From NCBI GenBank assembly GCA_013153035.1, contig JAADFF010000086.1:1-64000 (forward strand): 64,000 bases of DNA. Direction: 5' to 3'. The position numbers and the translations under genes were made by a program. The notes below the pieces were generated by a model that made no database searches, had not been told where the DNA came from, and saw only the letters and a program-made list of their open reading frames with translations. This document shows, in pieces, positions 37,475 through 45,791 of this stretch (positions are counted from its first letter, which is position 1; each line of letters opens with the position of its first letter). Source of the DNA: Dictyoglomota bacterium (lineage in GTDB: Bacteria; Coprothermobacterota; Coprothermobacteria; Coprothermobacterales; JAADFF01).

Positions 37475-38519
37475 TTTCCTTTTCAGCTCCCACTGTAATT
37501 CTCAACCAACCGGGTATCCCATACATCGAAGTTTCATTTACCAGTATCTTGTTTTCTCTTAATTCTTTTCTTAAAGTAGATGCATCCTTACCACAAGTGG
37601 GCTTTACCATAAGAAAATTAGCCTCGGGCTTCCCAGCAATTTCGAAACCCAATCTGGCCAAATGCTCAATCAGATATTCCCTACCTTTACGGGTAAGTTT
37701 ACGAACTTTATCCAAATGCTTTTTATCTCCATATACCTCATATGCCATTGCAAGTGCTACTCTATTAAGAATGTATATTGGCTGAAAATTACCAGCAATC
37801 TCCCAAATCTTCGGTACGGCAATACCATATCCTATACGGGCACCTGCCAATGAATATGCCTTGGAAAATGTTCTTAATATAACTAGGTTAGGATATGTTG
37901 CTATAAGCTTATGGCTATCATAGTGATAGTTTTCATTTTCCACATATTCATAATATGCTTCATCCAATACAACAATAACATCTGAAGGAATATTACTGAG
38001 CAATTTGATAAGTTCATTACGTGTCATAATGGCACCTGTAGGATTATTAGGACTACACAAAAGAATAACCTGAGTTTTTTCGTTAACAAGCTGTAAAATT
38101 GCTTCTACATCCATACCCCAAGTGCCTTCGTTGTCAAATACCATATATCTAGCACCTGATGCCATAACAGCGGGTGGATATGCTGCAAAACTAACCTTGG
38201 GACCAATAACCTCACCAGTACTATCTGCGAAGGCATAGAGCAATGTATAAATAAGCAAGATAGAGCCACCAGAAAGGAAAACCATATCTGATGTTAGCCC
38301 TAAATGTGAAGATATTTTCTTACGAAGTGAGTAACCATCAATTTCAGGGTAGCGATTGATGGAATTAACTGCCCTATAACCAGCTTTAATTACCCTATCT
38401 GGTGGAGAAATAAAGTTTTCATTAAGGGAGAGGCGTGTATACGCCTCTCCCCATTCTGACATATTTTTAAATCTATATGGAGGTATATCCCCCCTACCCA
38501 TCCCCCTCACGAACGTCAC
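37431..38519 (-). CDS. hisC: Histidinol-phosphate aminotransferase family
   Basis: This PLP-dependent class I/II aminotransferase has 362 residues. LSLNENFISPP, LLCSPNNPTGAIMT, VLDEAYYEYVE and the PLP lysine in RTFSKAYSLAGARIGYG give the HisC/Cobd-like pattern. No other histidine-synthesis gene is near, so it may act on phenylalanine/tyrosine precursors or another substrate. The GTG start overlaps the rpsA stop (GTGA); GTG 38510 and ATG 38501 are also possible. Confidence 0.88.
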   Translation of the reverse strand: MTFVRGMGRGDIPPYRFKNMSEWGEAYTRLSLNENFISPPDRVIKAGYRAVNSINRYPEIDGYSLRKKISSHLGLTSDMVFLSGGSILLIYTLLYAFADSTGEVIGPKVSFAAYPPAVMASGARYMVFDNEGTWGMDVEAILQLVNEKTQVILLCSPNNPTGAIMTRNELIKLLSNIPSDVIVVLDEAYYEYVENENYHYDSHKLIATYPNLVILRTFSKAYSLAGARIGYGIAVPKIWEIAGNFQPIYILNRVALAMAYEVYGDKKHLDKVRKLTRKGREYLIEHLARLGFEIAGKPEANFLMVKPTCGKDASTLRKELRENKILVNETSMYGIPGWLRITVGAEKENEYLIETLAKLCAL

Positions 38520-40234
38520 TCTCCTTTGTTATTAAGAAGATCCTCCAACATATCACCCAATTTAAAGGAACCATGAGGTTTGTCATCGTCTTGAGGGATA
38601 TACTGCCTAACCTCTTCCATTTCCTTTTCTTCTTCAATTACTCTTCTGGAGAGTCTTACAAGTCGTCCTCTATCATCGAACCCAATAATTTTAGCTTCGA
38701 TTTCAGTACCTACAGGGAAAGATTCCTCAAGATTTTCCACCTTATCCTTAGACACCTGAGACAACGGCATAAAACCATCCACATCAGGTGTCAGCTCTAT
38801 AACAAGCCCTCTATCCTGAACTTCTTTTACTTTGCCTTTTACCAAAGTACCCTTGTTATGTTGCTTCTTATACTCTTTGTATGGATCCGGCATGGCATCC
38901 TTAATGCTGAGAGATATCTTTCTCTCAGGAATAATAATGCCAATAATCTTCACCTTTACTTTATCGCCAACTTTAACAACATCCTCAATATTTTCAAAAG
39001 ACTTCCAAGAAATATGTCTTCTGGGCACAAGTCCCTCTATACCGTCCCCAATCTCTACAAAAGCACCAAAGTCCTTGATAGTCTTAACTTCTCCTTCAAC
39101 GATGCTACCAACAGGATAATGTTCTTCTATATTCTCCCACGGATCAGGCAAGGCTGCCTTGATACTAAATACAGCTCTCTGGTTATCAACATCTACTTCT
39201 TTAACAATAGCCTTGACATAATCACCACGCTTGAACATATCCTCAGGATTGAAAACCTTCTTCCATGTCATTTCACTTCTTGGCACAATACCTACCACAT
39301 TACCTACTTTGATAACAAGAACTTTAGGGGTGACCTTAAGGACCCTACCAGAAACTTGAGAACCGACAGGATACTTCTCTGCAAACTTCTCCCATGGGTT
39401 CGGTTTAGCCAGCTTCATACTCAGCTTTATCTCTTCTGTTTCTGGATCTATATCCATGACATATGCTCTAACAACATCGCCGCGTTTGACAAAGGACTGA
39501 GGATTCTTTATAGGCCTCCAATCAAGCTCTTCAAATGGAACCTTACCAATAACCCCTTTTTCAAGTTCAACAATAACATCCTCATCGGTTACACGGACAA
39601 CACGACCCCTAACAATATCTCCTGGTTTAGTTTTCTCAAAGAACTCTTTCTTTCTACGTTCCATTTCATCTTTAAGGACAGCTCTCGCAGATAACACAGC
39701 ATCTCCTCTACGAGGATTAACACGGAGGACTTTCACTCTCATGTTCCTACCTACATATCTATCCAACTTCTCAGGCGGAACAAATCGTGTATCAAGCTGG
39801 GAAGCAGGAATAAAACCTCTAACATCATACCCAAAATCCACAATAACGCCTTTCCTATTCGGTTCAACCTTTGTAGGTTTAACGCGAATAATCTCTCCTT
39901 CTTCCTTCGCCCTCAAAAGTTTTTCAACAATTTCTCTGCGATACAAGTCTTTCTGGGAAACAGTAATAACTGTTGTTCCTTCATTAGGATCACGTTTGAT
40001 ACCACTAACGACAACCTTTACTGTGTCACCCTCCTTAATCTCACCATTTTTCAGTTTCTCAGCTAAATCGTCTGTCATCTCCTCTATAGGAAGATGGGCA
40101 TCATATTTAGTACTACCTACACTCAACCATAAACCACGGTCATCTACCACAACAACCTTGGCATCAATGAGTTCTCCTCGTCTGGGTAGTCTATCTTGAC
40201 CCCCAAACCCTTCCATTCCGTCAAATTCTTCCAC
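38516..40234 (-). CDS. rpsA: Small ribosomal subunit protein bS1 with six S1 domains
   Basis: This 572-residue mRNA-binding ribosomal protein helps unstructured or weakly marked messages bind. Six S1 repeats can be followed at about 20-95, 113-187, 205-275, 293-361, 378-447 and 465-532. The fifth (GSIVEGEVKTIKDFGAFVEI) is the best match to the consensus. The acidic N-terminus and C-terminus are Glu/Asp rich. Six domains matches the proteobacterial type; many Firmicutes have four. Confidence 0.94.
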   Translation of the reverse strand: MEEFDGMEGFGGQDRLPRRGELIDAKVVVVDDRGLWLSVGSTKYDAHLPIEEMTDDLAEKLKNGEIKEGDTVKVVVSGIKRDPNEGTTVITVSQKDLYRREIVEKLLRAKEEGEIIRVKPTKVEPNRKGVIVDFGYDVRGFIPASQLDTRFVPPEKLDRYVGRNMRVKVLRVNPRRGDAVLSARAVLKDEMERRKKEFFEKTKPGDIVRGRVVRVTDEDVIVELEKGVIGKVPFEELDWRPIKNPQSFVKRGDVVRAYVMDIDPETEEIKLSMKLAKPNPWEKFAEKYPVGSQVSGRVLKVTPKVLVIKVGNVVGIVPRSEMTWKKVFNPEDMFKRGDYVKAIVKEVDVDNQRAVFSIKAALPDPWENIEEHYPVGSIVEGEVKTIKDFGAFVEIGDGIEGLVPRRHISWKSFENIEDVVKVGDKVKVKIIGIIIPERKISLSIKDAMPDPYKEYKKQHNKGTLVKGKVKEVQDRGLVIELTPDVDGFMPLSQVSKDKVENLEESFPVGTEIEAKIIGFDDRGRLVRLSRRVIEEEKEMEEVRQYIPQDDDKPHGSFKLGDMLEDLLNNKGE

Positions 40235-40263
40235 GGGACATACCTCCTTTTATCTCAAACTAC

Positions 40264-41181
40264 CTATTCTTCAAAATATATACTTTTAATATACCATACC
40301 CCATCTTCATTACACAGGGTAAGATGCTCCTTTACATCTACATACTTCCACTTAAGCACAGGATTTGTTGGATCTTGACTAGAAACTTTATAAAGGCCAT
40401 ATTCAAGTAAAGCTTTATTTCCGGAGACCTTCAACTTAGCAATATGAGATATTACCCACGCATAATTACTATCGCCTGCGGGATCATGAACCATTATATC
40501 GTAAGCGTCTATATAATTCTTCAAACTCTCATCGGCATTTTTACATGACATCTCTTCTAAATGTGGAGTATCTGCAGCCATTCGAGCCTCAACAAATTCA
40601 TAAACAGTCCAATCGGCATATTTGCGATACCTATTAAACTGGCAAACACGCCATTTACCAGAATCCTTACACAAGGTTACTTTCAATGAAACATGTACAT
40701 CAACCTTGGCATTAGGCAAACTAGGAGACTCGGGAAAGGTCAAAGTTGCTTCACCATCATACGCAAATATTCTATTCGTGCTCGTTTCACTGTACTTCCA
40801 CTGGTCAATGGGAGGCAGCTCTATTTTCAATTGAGGTTTGAGCATTGCCTTTGAAACGCCTTTAGATGCAGCTATTTTGTCGGCCAACACCCCCAATGCC
40901 CTAGATATAGATGCATAGTAATTTCCTTCCTTCTTCCAAAAGGATTCTGTAGAGTTTATCTCCATCTCTCCGGCATTGTAAACACTAAAAGCATTTATGA
41001 AACGTTGTGCTACCCTCTCAGGAGAATTATTCCACATCTCCCATGATTTATACCCAATAAAACCTAATACAATAACAATCACAATAACAAGAGAAACAAT
41101 TACACCTACACGTTTTCTCTGTACTTGAATGTTTTTAGAACTTTTCATCTGCTTCTTCTGATGTTTCGTCACTCTCTTCAC
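40264..41181 (-). CDS. Membrane-anchored protein of unknown function
   Basis: A basic N-terminus is followed by one membrane helix (about 26-45, VIVSLVIVIVIVLGFIGY) and about 255 extracytoplasmic residues. The outside part appears to contain two similar units, each starting with a helix (SPERVAQRFINAF and DESLKNYIDAYDIM) and ending in a KWRVCQF or VWYIKSIYF strand. This resembles tandem NTF2-like domains (inference). Four cysteines are spread so that pairs are possible. The start is uncertain: GTG 41181, GTG 41172 or ATG 41148. It overlaps the NYN gene upstream. I do not recognise the family. Confidence 0.75.
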   Translation of the reverse strand: MKRVTKHQKKQMKSSKNIQVQRKRVGVIVSLVIVIVIVLGFIGYKSWEMWNNSPERVAQRFINAFSVYNAGEMEINSTESFWKKEGNYYASISRALGVLADKIAASKGVSKAMLKPQLKIELPPIDQWKYSETSTNRIFAYDGEATLTFPESPSLPNAKVDVHVSLKVTLCKDSGKWRVCQFNRYRKYADWTVYEFVEARMAADTPHLEEMSCKNADESLKNYIDAYDIMVHDPAGDSNYAWVISHIAKLKVSGNKALLEYGLYKVSSQDPTNPVLKWKYVDVKEHLTLCNEDGVWYIKSIYFEE

Positions 41182-42121
41182 CCTCCTCTACATCACAACC
41201 TGCCATTTTTACAATGTAAGCCCAATAAGCCTTTCCACCTTTGATTCCCTGCTTACCAGAAAGTTTTCTAAGCTTGGCAATAAGCTTTCCACCTTTTAAA
41301 TGGTCTTTTTCACATAACTGCTTAGCCAGCTGATAATCTTCTTCAGGAATATATGGAGCACCTGCGGTTTCTTTACCTAATGGAGTCAACCTAAGAAGCA
41401 TTTTCGCTCTATCTGTAAATTCAACATATCCATGTCTTTCTAACATGTCTACAAAGGCTTTGAAATTAGGAAATCCCCATTCCCTTTCTTGGAAAGATCC
41501 AAAGTGAAGAGCAAGCAGTTCCTTTAAAATGGATGGACTAAGCTGGTATCCCATCTCTTCTGCCATATAAGCTAATTTTAGCGTTACCTCTATTAGAGAT
41601 GTCATATCTACCTGCTCTTGAATTTGTAAGATTGATTTGATATCAGGGTCCACATCTTTATACGTGAATACAAGATCTGATGCAGAAGCCAAAGGCCCCG
41701 CAAGAGCCATCTCATCGGAAATGATAACCACCTTTTTACCATACTTTTTCAATAGAAAAACAAGGGGTAAGAAGTCCAAATCCCCTGTTACCAATACGTA
41801 TGTATCAACTTCAGGATGTTCCATCAAAGAATCAAAAACATCTACAGCTATCTTCATATCTGCCAAATTTTTAACAGCCTTATTTTCACCACGTTTGGCA
41901 GCGTAGGCATATACAACATCAACACCTTTCATATGAAGATAATTAACAATAGTAGAATGAAGTCCCCAAGACGCATATGCCCTCATATAAATAGACTCTC
42001 TCATAGGAAACATATTCCGTATGAATACATCTAATTTATCAAAGAACTCCGAAGGGGCAACTATATAGCGCTCCAAACTTTTCACAAGATTTTCTAAGTC
42101 AATAAATATATGTACCGCCAC
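41135..42121 (-). CDS. NYN-domain (PIN-like) nuclease with C-terminal helical domain
   Basis: The N-terminal 150 residues form a NYN domain with the acidic pattern of metal-dependent RNases: IFIDLENL, then KNLADMKIAVDVFDSL and YVLVTGDLDFLPLVFLLKKYG. The middle and C-terminal part (about 190-315) is helical with a winged-helix-like segment (FPNFKAFVDMLERHGYVEFTD) of the kind joined to NYN domains (OST-HTH/LOTUS), followed by an acidic tail. Such proteins are thought to cut RNA; the target is unknown. GTG 42121 was chosen because GGGAGGTGG precedes it. It diverges from the sigma factor gene. Confidence 0.85.
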   Translation of the reverse strand: MAVHIFIDLENLVKSLERYIVAPSEFFDKLDVFIRNMFPMRESIYMRAYASWGLHSTIVNYLHMKGVDVVYAYAAKRGENKAVKNLADMKIAVDVFDSLMEHPEVDTYVLVTGDLDFLPLVFLLKKYGKKVVIISDEMALAGPLASASDLVFTYKDVDPDIKSILQIQEQVDMTSLIEVTLKLAYMAEEMGYQLSPSILKELLALHFGSFQEREWGFPNFKAFVDMLERHGYVEFTDRAKMLLRLTPLGKETAGAPYIPEEDYQLAKQLCEKDHLKGGKLIAKLRKLSGKQGIKGGKAYWAYIVKMAGCDVEEGEESDETSEEADEKF

Positions 42122-42154
42122 TGGTCCACCTCCCACCTTTCGCTATCAATTTAC

Positions 42155-42160
42155 TATAAT
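42155..42160 (+). promoter_or_regulatory. -10 box for the ECF sigma gene
   Basis: TATAAT ends 7 nt before the GTG start at 42168. The transcript would therefore begin on or next to the start codon. No Shine-Dalgarno and no clear -35 box are visible. Confidence 0.45.
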
Positions 42161-42167
42161 ATCATAT

Positions 42168-42722
42168 GTGGACGATAGAAAATTACAAATACTAATTCGG
42201 AAATCTGCAGAAGGCAACGAGGAAGCATTTGAAGAACTACTTGCTGTTGTTGTACCCATTCTGTATAAAGACTTAACTCGATATCTGGATAACAAACACG
42301 ATATAGATGATATCCTACAAGAAAGTATTTGGAAAATCTGGTCTTCTATAGACCGCGTAGATACAACCTCAGAACCACTGGCATTTTTCAGAAAAATCAC
42401 ATACAACACACTCATGTCCTTTTTTAGAAAAAAGAAAAACCAAGAAATTTATATCCCACCAGAGGATTTTCTATATATTGGTGATGAATCATATGAAAAT
42501 CAAGAAACCAGCAGTAGCGACCTTTCAGATGAGCTCAGAAATTTATTAAGAGAACTTCCTGCTAGATATCAACAGGCTCTTACTTTAAGATACATAGAAG
42601 AGAAAGAATACGGCGAAATAGCCCGCATTATGAATGTCAGTGAAGCAACGGCAAGACAATTAGTATCTCGTGGACTAAAGAAACTAAAAAAATTGGCAGG
42701 TGATAAACATGGAAAACAATGA
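42168..42722 (+). CDS. ECF-type RNA polymerase sigma factor
   Basis: The 184-residue protein has region 2 (EEAFEELLAVVVPILYKDLTRY, then DIDDILQESIWKIW with the core-binding acidic stretch) and region 4 (LRELPARYQQALTLRYIEEKEY and EIARIMNVSEATARQLVSRG, a helix-turn-helix). Regions 1 and 3 are absent, as in extracytoplasmic-function sigma factors. GTG is the only start that fits before region 2. The next gene, a membrane protein overlapping by 14 nt, could be its anti-sigma factor. It lies upstream of the redox operon but its regulon cannot be told from here. Confidence 0.92.
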   Translation: MDDRKLQILIRKSAEGNEEAFEELLAVVVPILYKDLTRYLDNKHDIDDILQESIWKIWSSIDRVDTTSEPLAFFRKITYNTLMSFFRKKKNQEIYIPPEDFLYIGDESYENQETSSSDLSDELRNLLRELPARYQQALTLRYIEEKEYGEIARIMNVSEATARQLVSRGLKKLKKLAGDKHGKQ

Positions 42723-43542
42723 TATTAGCAGCAAATACATACAATCATTTAAAAAGAAACAACAAACTAATCGAAGAAAAACTTGGGCAATTCTGCTACT
42801 TCTTATACTCATTAGTGCTACGCTATCATTCTGGTTAGTTGATTACATGTATCCTATAGCCATTGATAATTACGGCTTTCGCATCAACTACTATCTCCTA
42901 ATTTTAGGTATTCTATGGCAAATCGCTGTTCTCATAAAAAATAAAAACAAAAATACAGCCTTTATGCTAGCAGCCATTCCTCCATCCCGCAGAAAACCAC
43001 TATTTGGCAAAAACCTTACCCACATCAGACAACATCATCCTCGCCCCTTCTTGCCATTCATACATCCTATTGTTATGGGACATATCATTACATGGATATC
43101 CACTATCCCCGGAGCTCTCATAGCAGCAGCACTATTACCTGGGGATGTAAGACGGTGGAAAACTATTTTAAAAGAATATGGAGGTTTATCACTTGCACTA
43201 GGTTCTAGCATTTATTTGCTATTCACATATATGTCATTCAACTACAACTATACACTTCTTACCGTTAATATTATTAACTCTCTTCTTATTGGCTTAAGCA
43301 TACCTGGACTATCGGCCATTTTCTACTATATAGGCAGCATCACAGCACCCACTAAAGGAACTCCTGAAAGAACCGCCATAGGTGGATTAATACTATTTGC
43401 TTTTTGGATATTTATACTACTTGTTTTTAAATGGCCACTTATTGAACGATTCATATTTAGTATCATTTTCAAACTTGCGGAAGGATTCTGGATACTTCTT
43501 ATAATATTCGATATTTCCCAACAGTATTCATTGCATAAATAA
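42709..43542 (+). CDS. Polytopic membrane protein, possible anti-sigma factor
   Basis: The 277-residue protein starts with a short charged cytoplasmic segment and then has about seven hydrophobic segments (near 25-45, 60-78, 120-142, 158-175, 180-205, 222-243 and 250-270). No zinc-anti-sigma HxxxCxxC motif is present, and no enzyme motif was seen. A His/Pro-rich stretch lies between the second and third segments. ATG 42709 follows AGGTGAT and overlaps the sigma gene end by 14 nt. The coupling suggests it senses a membrane signal for the sigma factor (inference). I do not recognise the family. Confidence 0.75.
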   Translation: MENNDISSKYIQSFKKKQQTNRRKTWAILLLLILISATLSFWLVDYMYPIAIDNYGFRINYYLLILGILWQIAVLIKNKNKNTAFMLAAIPPSRRKPLFGKNLTHIRQHHPRPFLPFIHPIVMGHIITWISTIPGALIAAALLPGDVRRWKTILKEYGGLSLALGSSIYLLFTYMSFNYNYTLLTVNIINSLLIGLSIPGLSAIFYYIGSITAPTKGTPERTAIGGLILFAFWIFILLVFKWPLIERFIFSIIFKLAEGFWILLIIFDISQQYSLHK

Positions 43543-43584
43543 CATGCCTACCAAAAAGTTATGCATAAATGATAGAATAACTTT
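43532..43584 (+). promoter_or_regulatory. Promoter and possible operator of the redox operon
   Basis: TG-A-TAGAAT (43570-43578) is an extended -10 box about 33 nt before the first gene. An 8-bp inverted repeat, AAAGTTAT/ATAACTTT (43555-43562 and 43577-43584), brackets that box. The 9-mer TGCATAAAT occurs twice, exactly 30 bp apart (43532-43540 and 43562-43570). This layout suits a repressor that covers the -10 region. Confidence 0.5.
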
Positions 43585-43610
43585 GAAATAATTTCGGAGG
43601 GGGTGAAACC

Positions 43611-43928
43611 TTGAAACGCATAGAAAACCACCCCATTCTCACATTTAAGCGGGGGAAAAAGATTAAATTTTATTTTGAAGGCAAAGAAATGTGGGGGTAC
43701 GAAGGAGATACTATTGCCTCAGCACTTGTTGCCAATGGAGTAAAAGTCTTTAGAGAAAGCATTAAGTTACACAGACCTCGTGGTTTTTACTGCGCTATTG
43801 GTAACTGTTCCTCGTGTCTCATGACAGTAGACGGTGTACCCAATATCAGAACATGTATTACACCACTAAAAGAAGGCATGCACATTGAGCGTATCAAGGG
43901 AAAGGGGGCACTGCACTATGAAGACTGA
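43611..43928 (+). CDS. [2Fe-2S] subunit of an amine/proline dehydrogenase complex
   Basis: The 105-residue protein is a Fer2_4-type domain like the N-terminus of heterotetrameric sarcosine oxidase alpha. Cysteines in CAIGNCSSC and the later TC (C-x4-C-x2-C-x12-C) bind a plant-type [2Fe-2S] cluster. GDTIASALVANGVKVF and RPRGFYC are family patterns. TTG start with GGAGGGGGTG upstream. It is the first gene of five closely packed subunits and overlaps the next by 11 nt. Confidence 0.88.
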   Translation: MKRIENHPILTFKRGKKIKFYFEGKEMWGYEGDTIASALVANGVKVFRESIKLHRPRGFYCAIGNCSSCLMTVDGVPNIRTCITPLKEGMHIERIKGKGALHYED

Positions 43929-45012
43929 TGTTCTGGTTATAGGCGGTGGACCAGCTGGTATGAATGCCGCTATAGAAGCAGCCCGTGCAGGAGCCTCTGT
44001 GATACTCGTAGAAAGACAAGCTCACCTTGGAGGACAACTTGTTAAGCAAACTCATAAATTTTTTGGTTGGGCTGAAAAAGGCGCTGGCACAAGAGGTATA
44101 CAACTGGCAGAAGAATGGGCAAGAGCAGTTGAAGAACATAAAAACATTACAGTATTATTATCCAGTGAGGCCATAGGACTTTATGACGATGGTGCATGGA
44201 TGATAGAGCAAGAAGGAAAACTCATCCCTGTATATCCTAAAAAAATCATTATAGCTGTTGGAGCTCAAGAGAAAACACTCCCCATAGAAAATGCTGACAT
44301 TCCAGGTGTATATGGTGCAGGCGCTATCCAGACAATGATGCATGTATACGGTGTTCTACCCGGGGAAAAGTATCTTATTGTAGGTGCCGGTAATATTGGT
44401 GTAATCTTGGCATATCAGCTTGCGCAAGCTGGTGCAGAAGTAAAAGCTGTTGTCGATGTACTACCCAAACTGGGTGGTGCATACTGGGTACATGTTACCA
44501 AGATTAGAAGAATGGGTATACCGTTGTATATGAAACATACCGTGATAGAAATTAAGGGTGATCAGTGGGTTGAAAGTGCTACTATCGCAGAAATTGATGA
44601 GAAATTTCAACCTATACCTGGAACAGAAAAAGAACTAGATGTTGACACAATAGCCATATCTATAGGACTGTCACCACTAACCGATCTCATGTATCAGGCT
44701 GGAGTAGAACTTATATGGATACCAGAGCTTGGTGGTCTTGTCCCCGTTCACAGTGAAAACATGAGGACTACCAAGCCAAATATATATGTGGCAGGAGATG
44801 CATCGGGCATCGAGGAAGCCACAACTGCAGCACTTGAAGGCAAAATAGCCGGTGCTGTTGCAGCCAAAGATCTTGGTCTAACAGTTAATGACAGTGATAT
44901 CGAAGAATGGAAAAATGAACTAGGACAACTTAGAGATGCACCACTACTGGAAAAATTGCGTCATGGACTTCATAAGCTGCATGAAGCAGCTAAGGAAAGG
45001 GGGCTACAGTAA
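43918..45012 (+). CDS. FAD/NAD(P)-binding alpha-type subunit
   Basis: The 364-residue flavoprotein begins VLVIGGGPAGMNAAIEAARAG (Rossmann FAD site) and has a second nucleotide-binding site at YLIVGAGNIGVILAYQLAQAG and a late FAD motif IYVAGDASGIEEA. It matches the central flavin domain of sarcosine oxidase alpha and the dye-linked L-proline dehydrogenase alpha subunit. In those proteins it is fused to the [2Fe-2S] and BFD-like domains; here all are separate. ATG 43918 chosen over an upstream in-frame start inside the previous gene. Confidence 0.9.
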   Translation: MKTDVLVIGGGPAGMNAAIEAARAGASVILVERQAHLGGQLVKQTHKFFGWAEKGAGTRGIQLAEEWARAVEEHKNITVLLSSEAIGLYDDGAWMIEQEGKLIPVYPKKIIIAVGAQEKTLPIENADIPGVYGAGAIQTMMHVYGVLPGEKYLIVGAGNIGVILAYQLAQAGAEVKAVVDVLPKLGGAYWVHVTKIRRMGIPLYMKHTVIEIKGDQWVESATIAEIDEKFQPIPGTEKELDVDTIAISIGLSPLTDLMYQAGVELIWIPELGGLVPVHSENMRTTKPNIYVAGDASGIEEATTAALEGKIAGAVAAKDLGLTVNDSDIEEWKNELGQLRDAPLLEKLRHGLHKLHEAAKERGLQ

Positions 45013-45497
45013 TGCTTCCTATCGATGGAATACCAACCACAGAAGATATACTTGCCAAAGCACCGCCCGCAGAGCGTATGAAAAAAGGTGCAGTGGCAAT
45101 GATTGAATGTTGGCAAGAAATACCATGTAACCCATGTGTTGTATCCTGTCCTACTGGTGCCATTACTATGGAAAGTCTCACAGCTATTCCTCAGATAGAT
45201 TTCGACAAATGTATAGGCTGTGCCTTATGCGTCGCAGCATGTCCTGGTCTTGCGATATTGCTGGTAGATAGCAGCAAGGAAGATGGAGATCGAGTATCTA
45301 TACCTTATGAATTCCCACTACCCGAAGTTGGCGAAACTGTAGATTGCCTTAATCATGAAGGAAAAGTTATATGTGAGGGCGTGATAGAAAAAGTTGTACA
45401 TTTACCTGCCGTAAATAAAAAGGACAAGACACCTATTGTAACCATTAAGGTGCCCAAGGGCTATGCCCTTCAGGTGCGTTTCTTCAAGAGGAGGTGA
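45012..45497 (+). CDS. [4Fe-4S] ferredoxin-type subunit
   Basis: The 161-residue protein has two cysteine groups: ECWQEIPCNPCVVSCPTGAI and KCIGCALCVAACPG, enough for two [4Fe-4S] clusters. The C-terminal half is a beta-rich domain ending in a basic tail. It would pass electrons from the flavin subunits to ferredoxin or the membrane. It overlaps the previous gene (TAATG). Confidence 0.88.
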   Translation: MLPIDGIPTTEDILAKAPPAERMKKGAVAMIECWQEIPCNPCVVSCPTGAITMESLTAIPQIDFDKCIGCALCVAACPGLAILLVDSSKEDGDRVSIPYEFPLPEVGETVDCLNHEGKVICEGVIEKVVHLPAVNKKDKTPIVTIKVPKGYALQVRFFKRR

Positions 45498-45503
45498 AGC
45501 CCT

Positions 45504-45791
45504 ATGGATCCTGAAAAGATAATCGTATGTCGTTGTGAAGATGTAACACTGGCAGATATTAGAAGGGCTATATACGAGCTAGGATACACCACATACGATG
45601 AAGTAAAGAGATATACCAGAGCAGGGATGGGGCCATGCGGAGGAAAAACTTGCAGACCCATTATTCTCAAAGAACTAGCCCGATATTGGAAAACAACCCC
45701 GGACAAAGTTCCCATGAGAGCAACTATGATTAGACCTCCTATGAAAAACATTACATTCGCCACCGCTGTGGAGGTGGAAAGTGATGAGTAA
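45504..45791 (+). CDS. BFD-like [2Fe-2S] subunit
   Basis: The 95-residue protein has VCRCEDVT and, 30 residues on, GPCGGKTCRP, the C-x-C and C-x4-C cysteine pattern of bacterioferritin-associated-ferredoxin-like domains. The same domain forms the C-terminal part of sarcosine oxidase alpha and a small subunit in archaeal proline dehydrogenases. AAGAGGAGGTGAAG precedes the ATG. Its stop overlaps the next start. Confidence 0.88.
   Translation: MDPEKIIVCRCEDVTLADIRRAIYELGYTTYDEVKRYTRAGMGPCGGKTCRPIILKELARYWKTTPDKVPMRATMIRPPMKNITFATAVEVESDE

Noticed and set aside
38477-39694. Plus-strand open frame of 405 codons across rpsA
   Set aside because: It is antisense to well-supported S1 domains, and its translation is an implausible Phe/Asn/Ser-rich mix with no motif.
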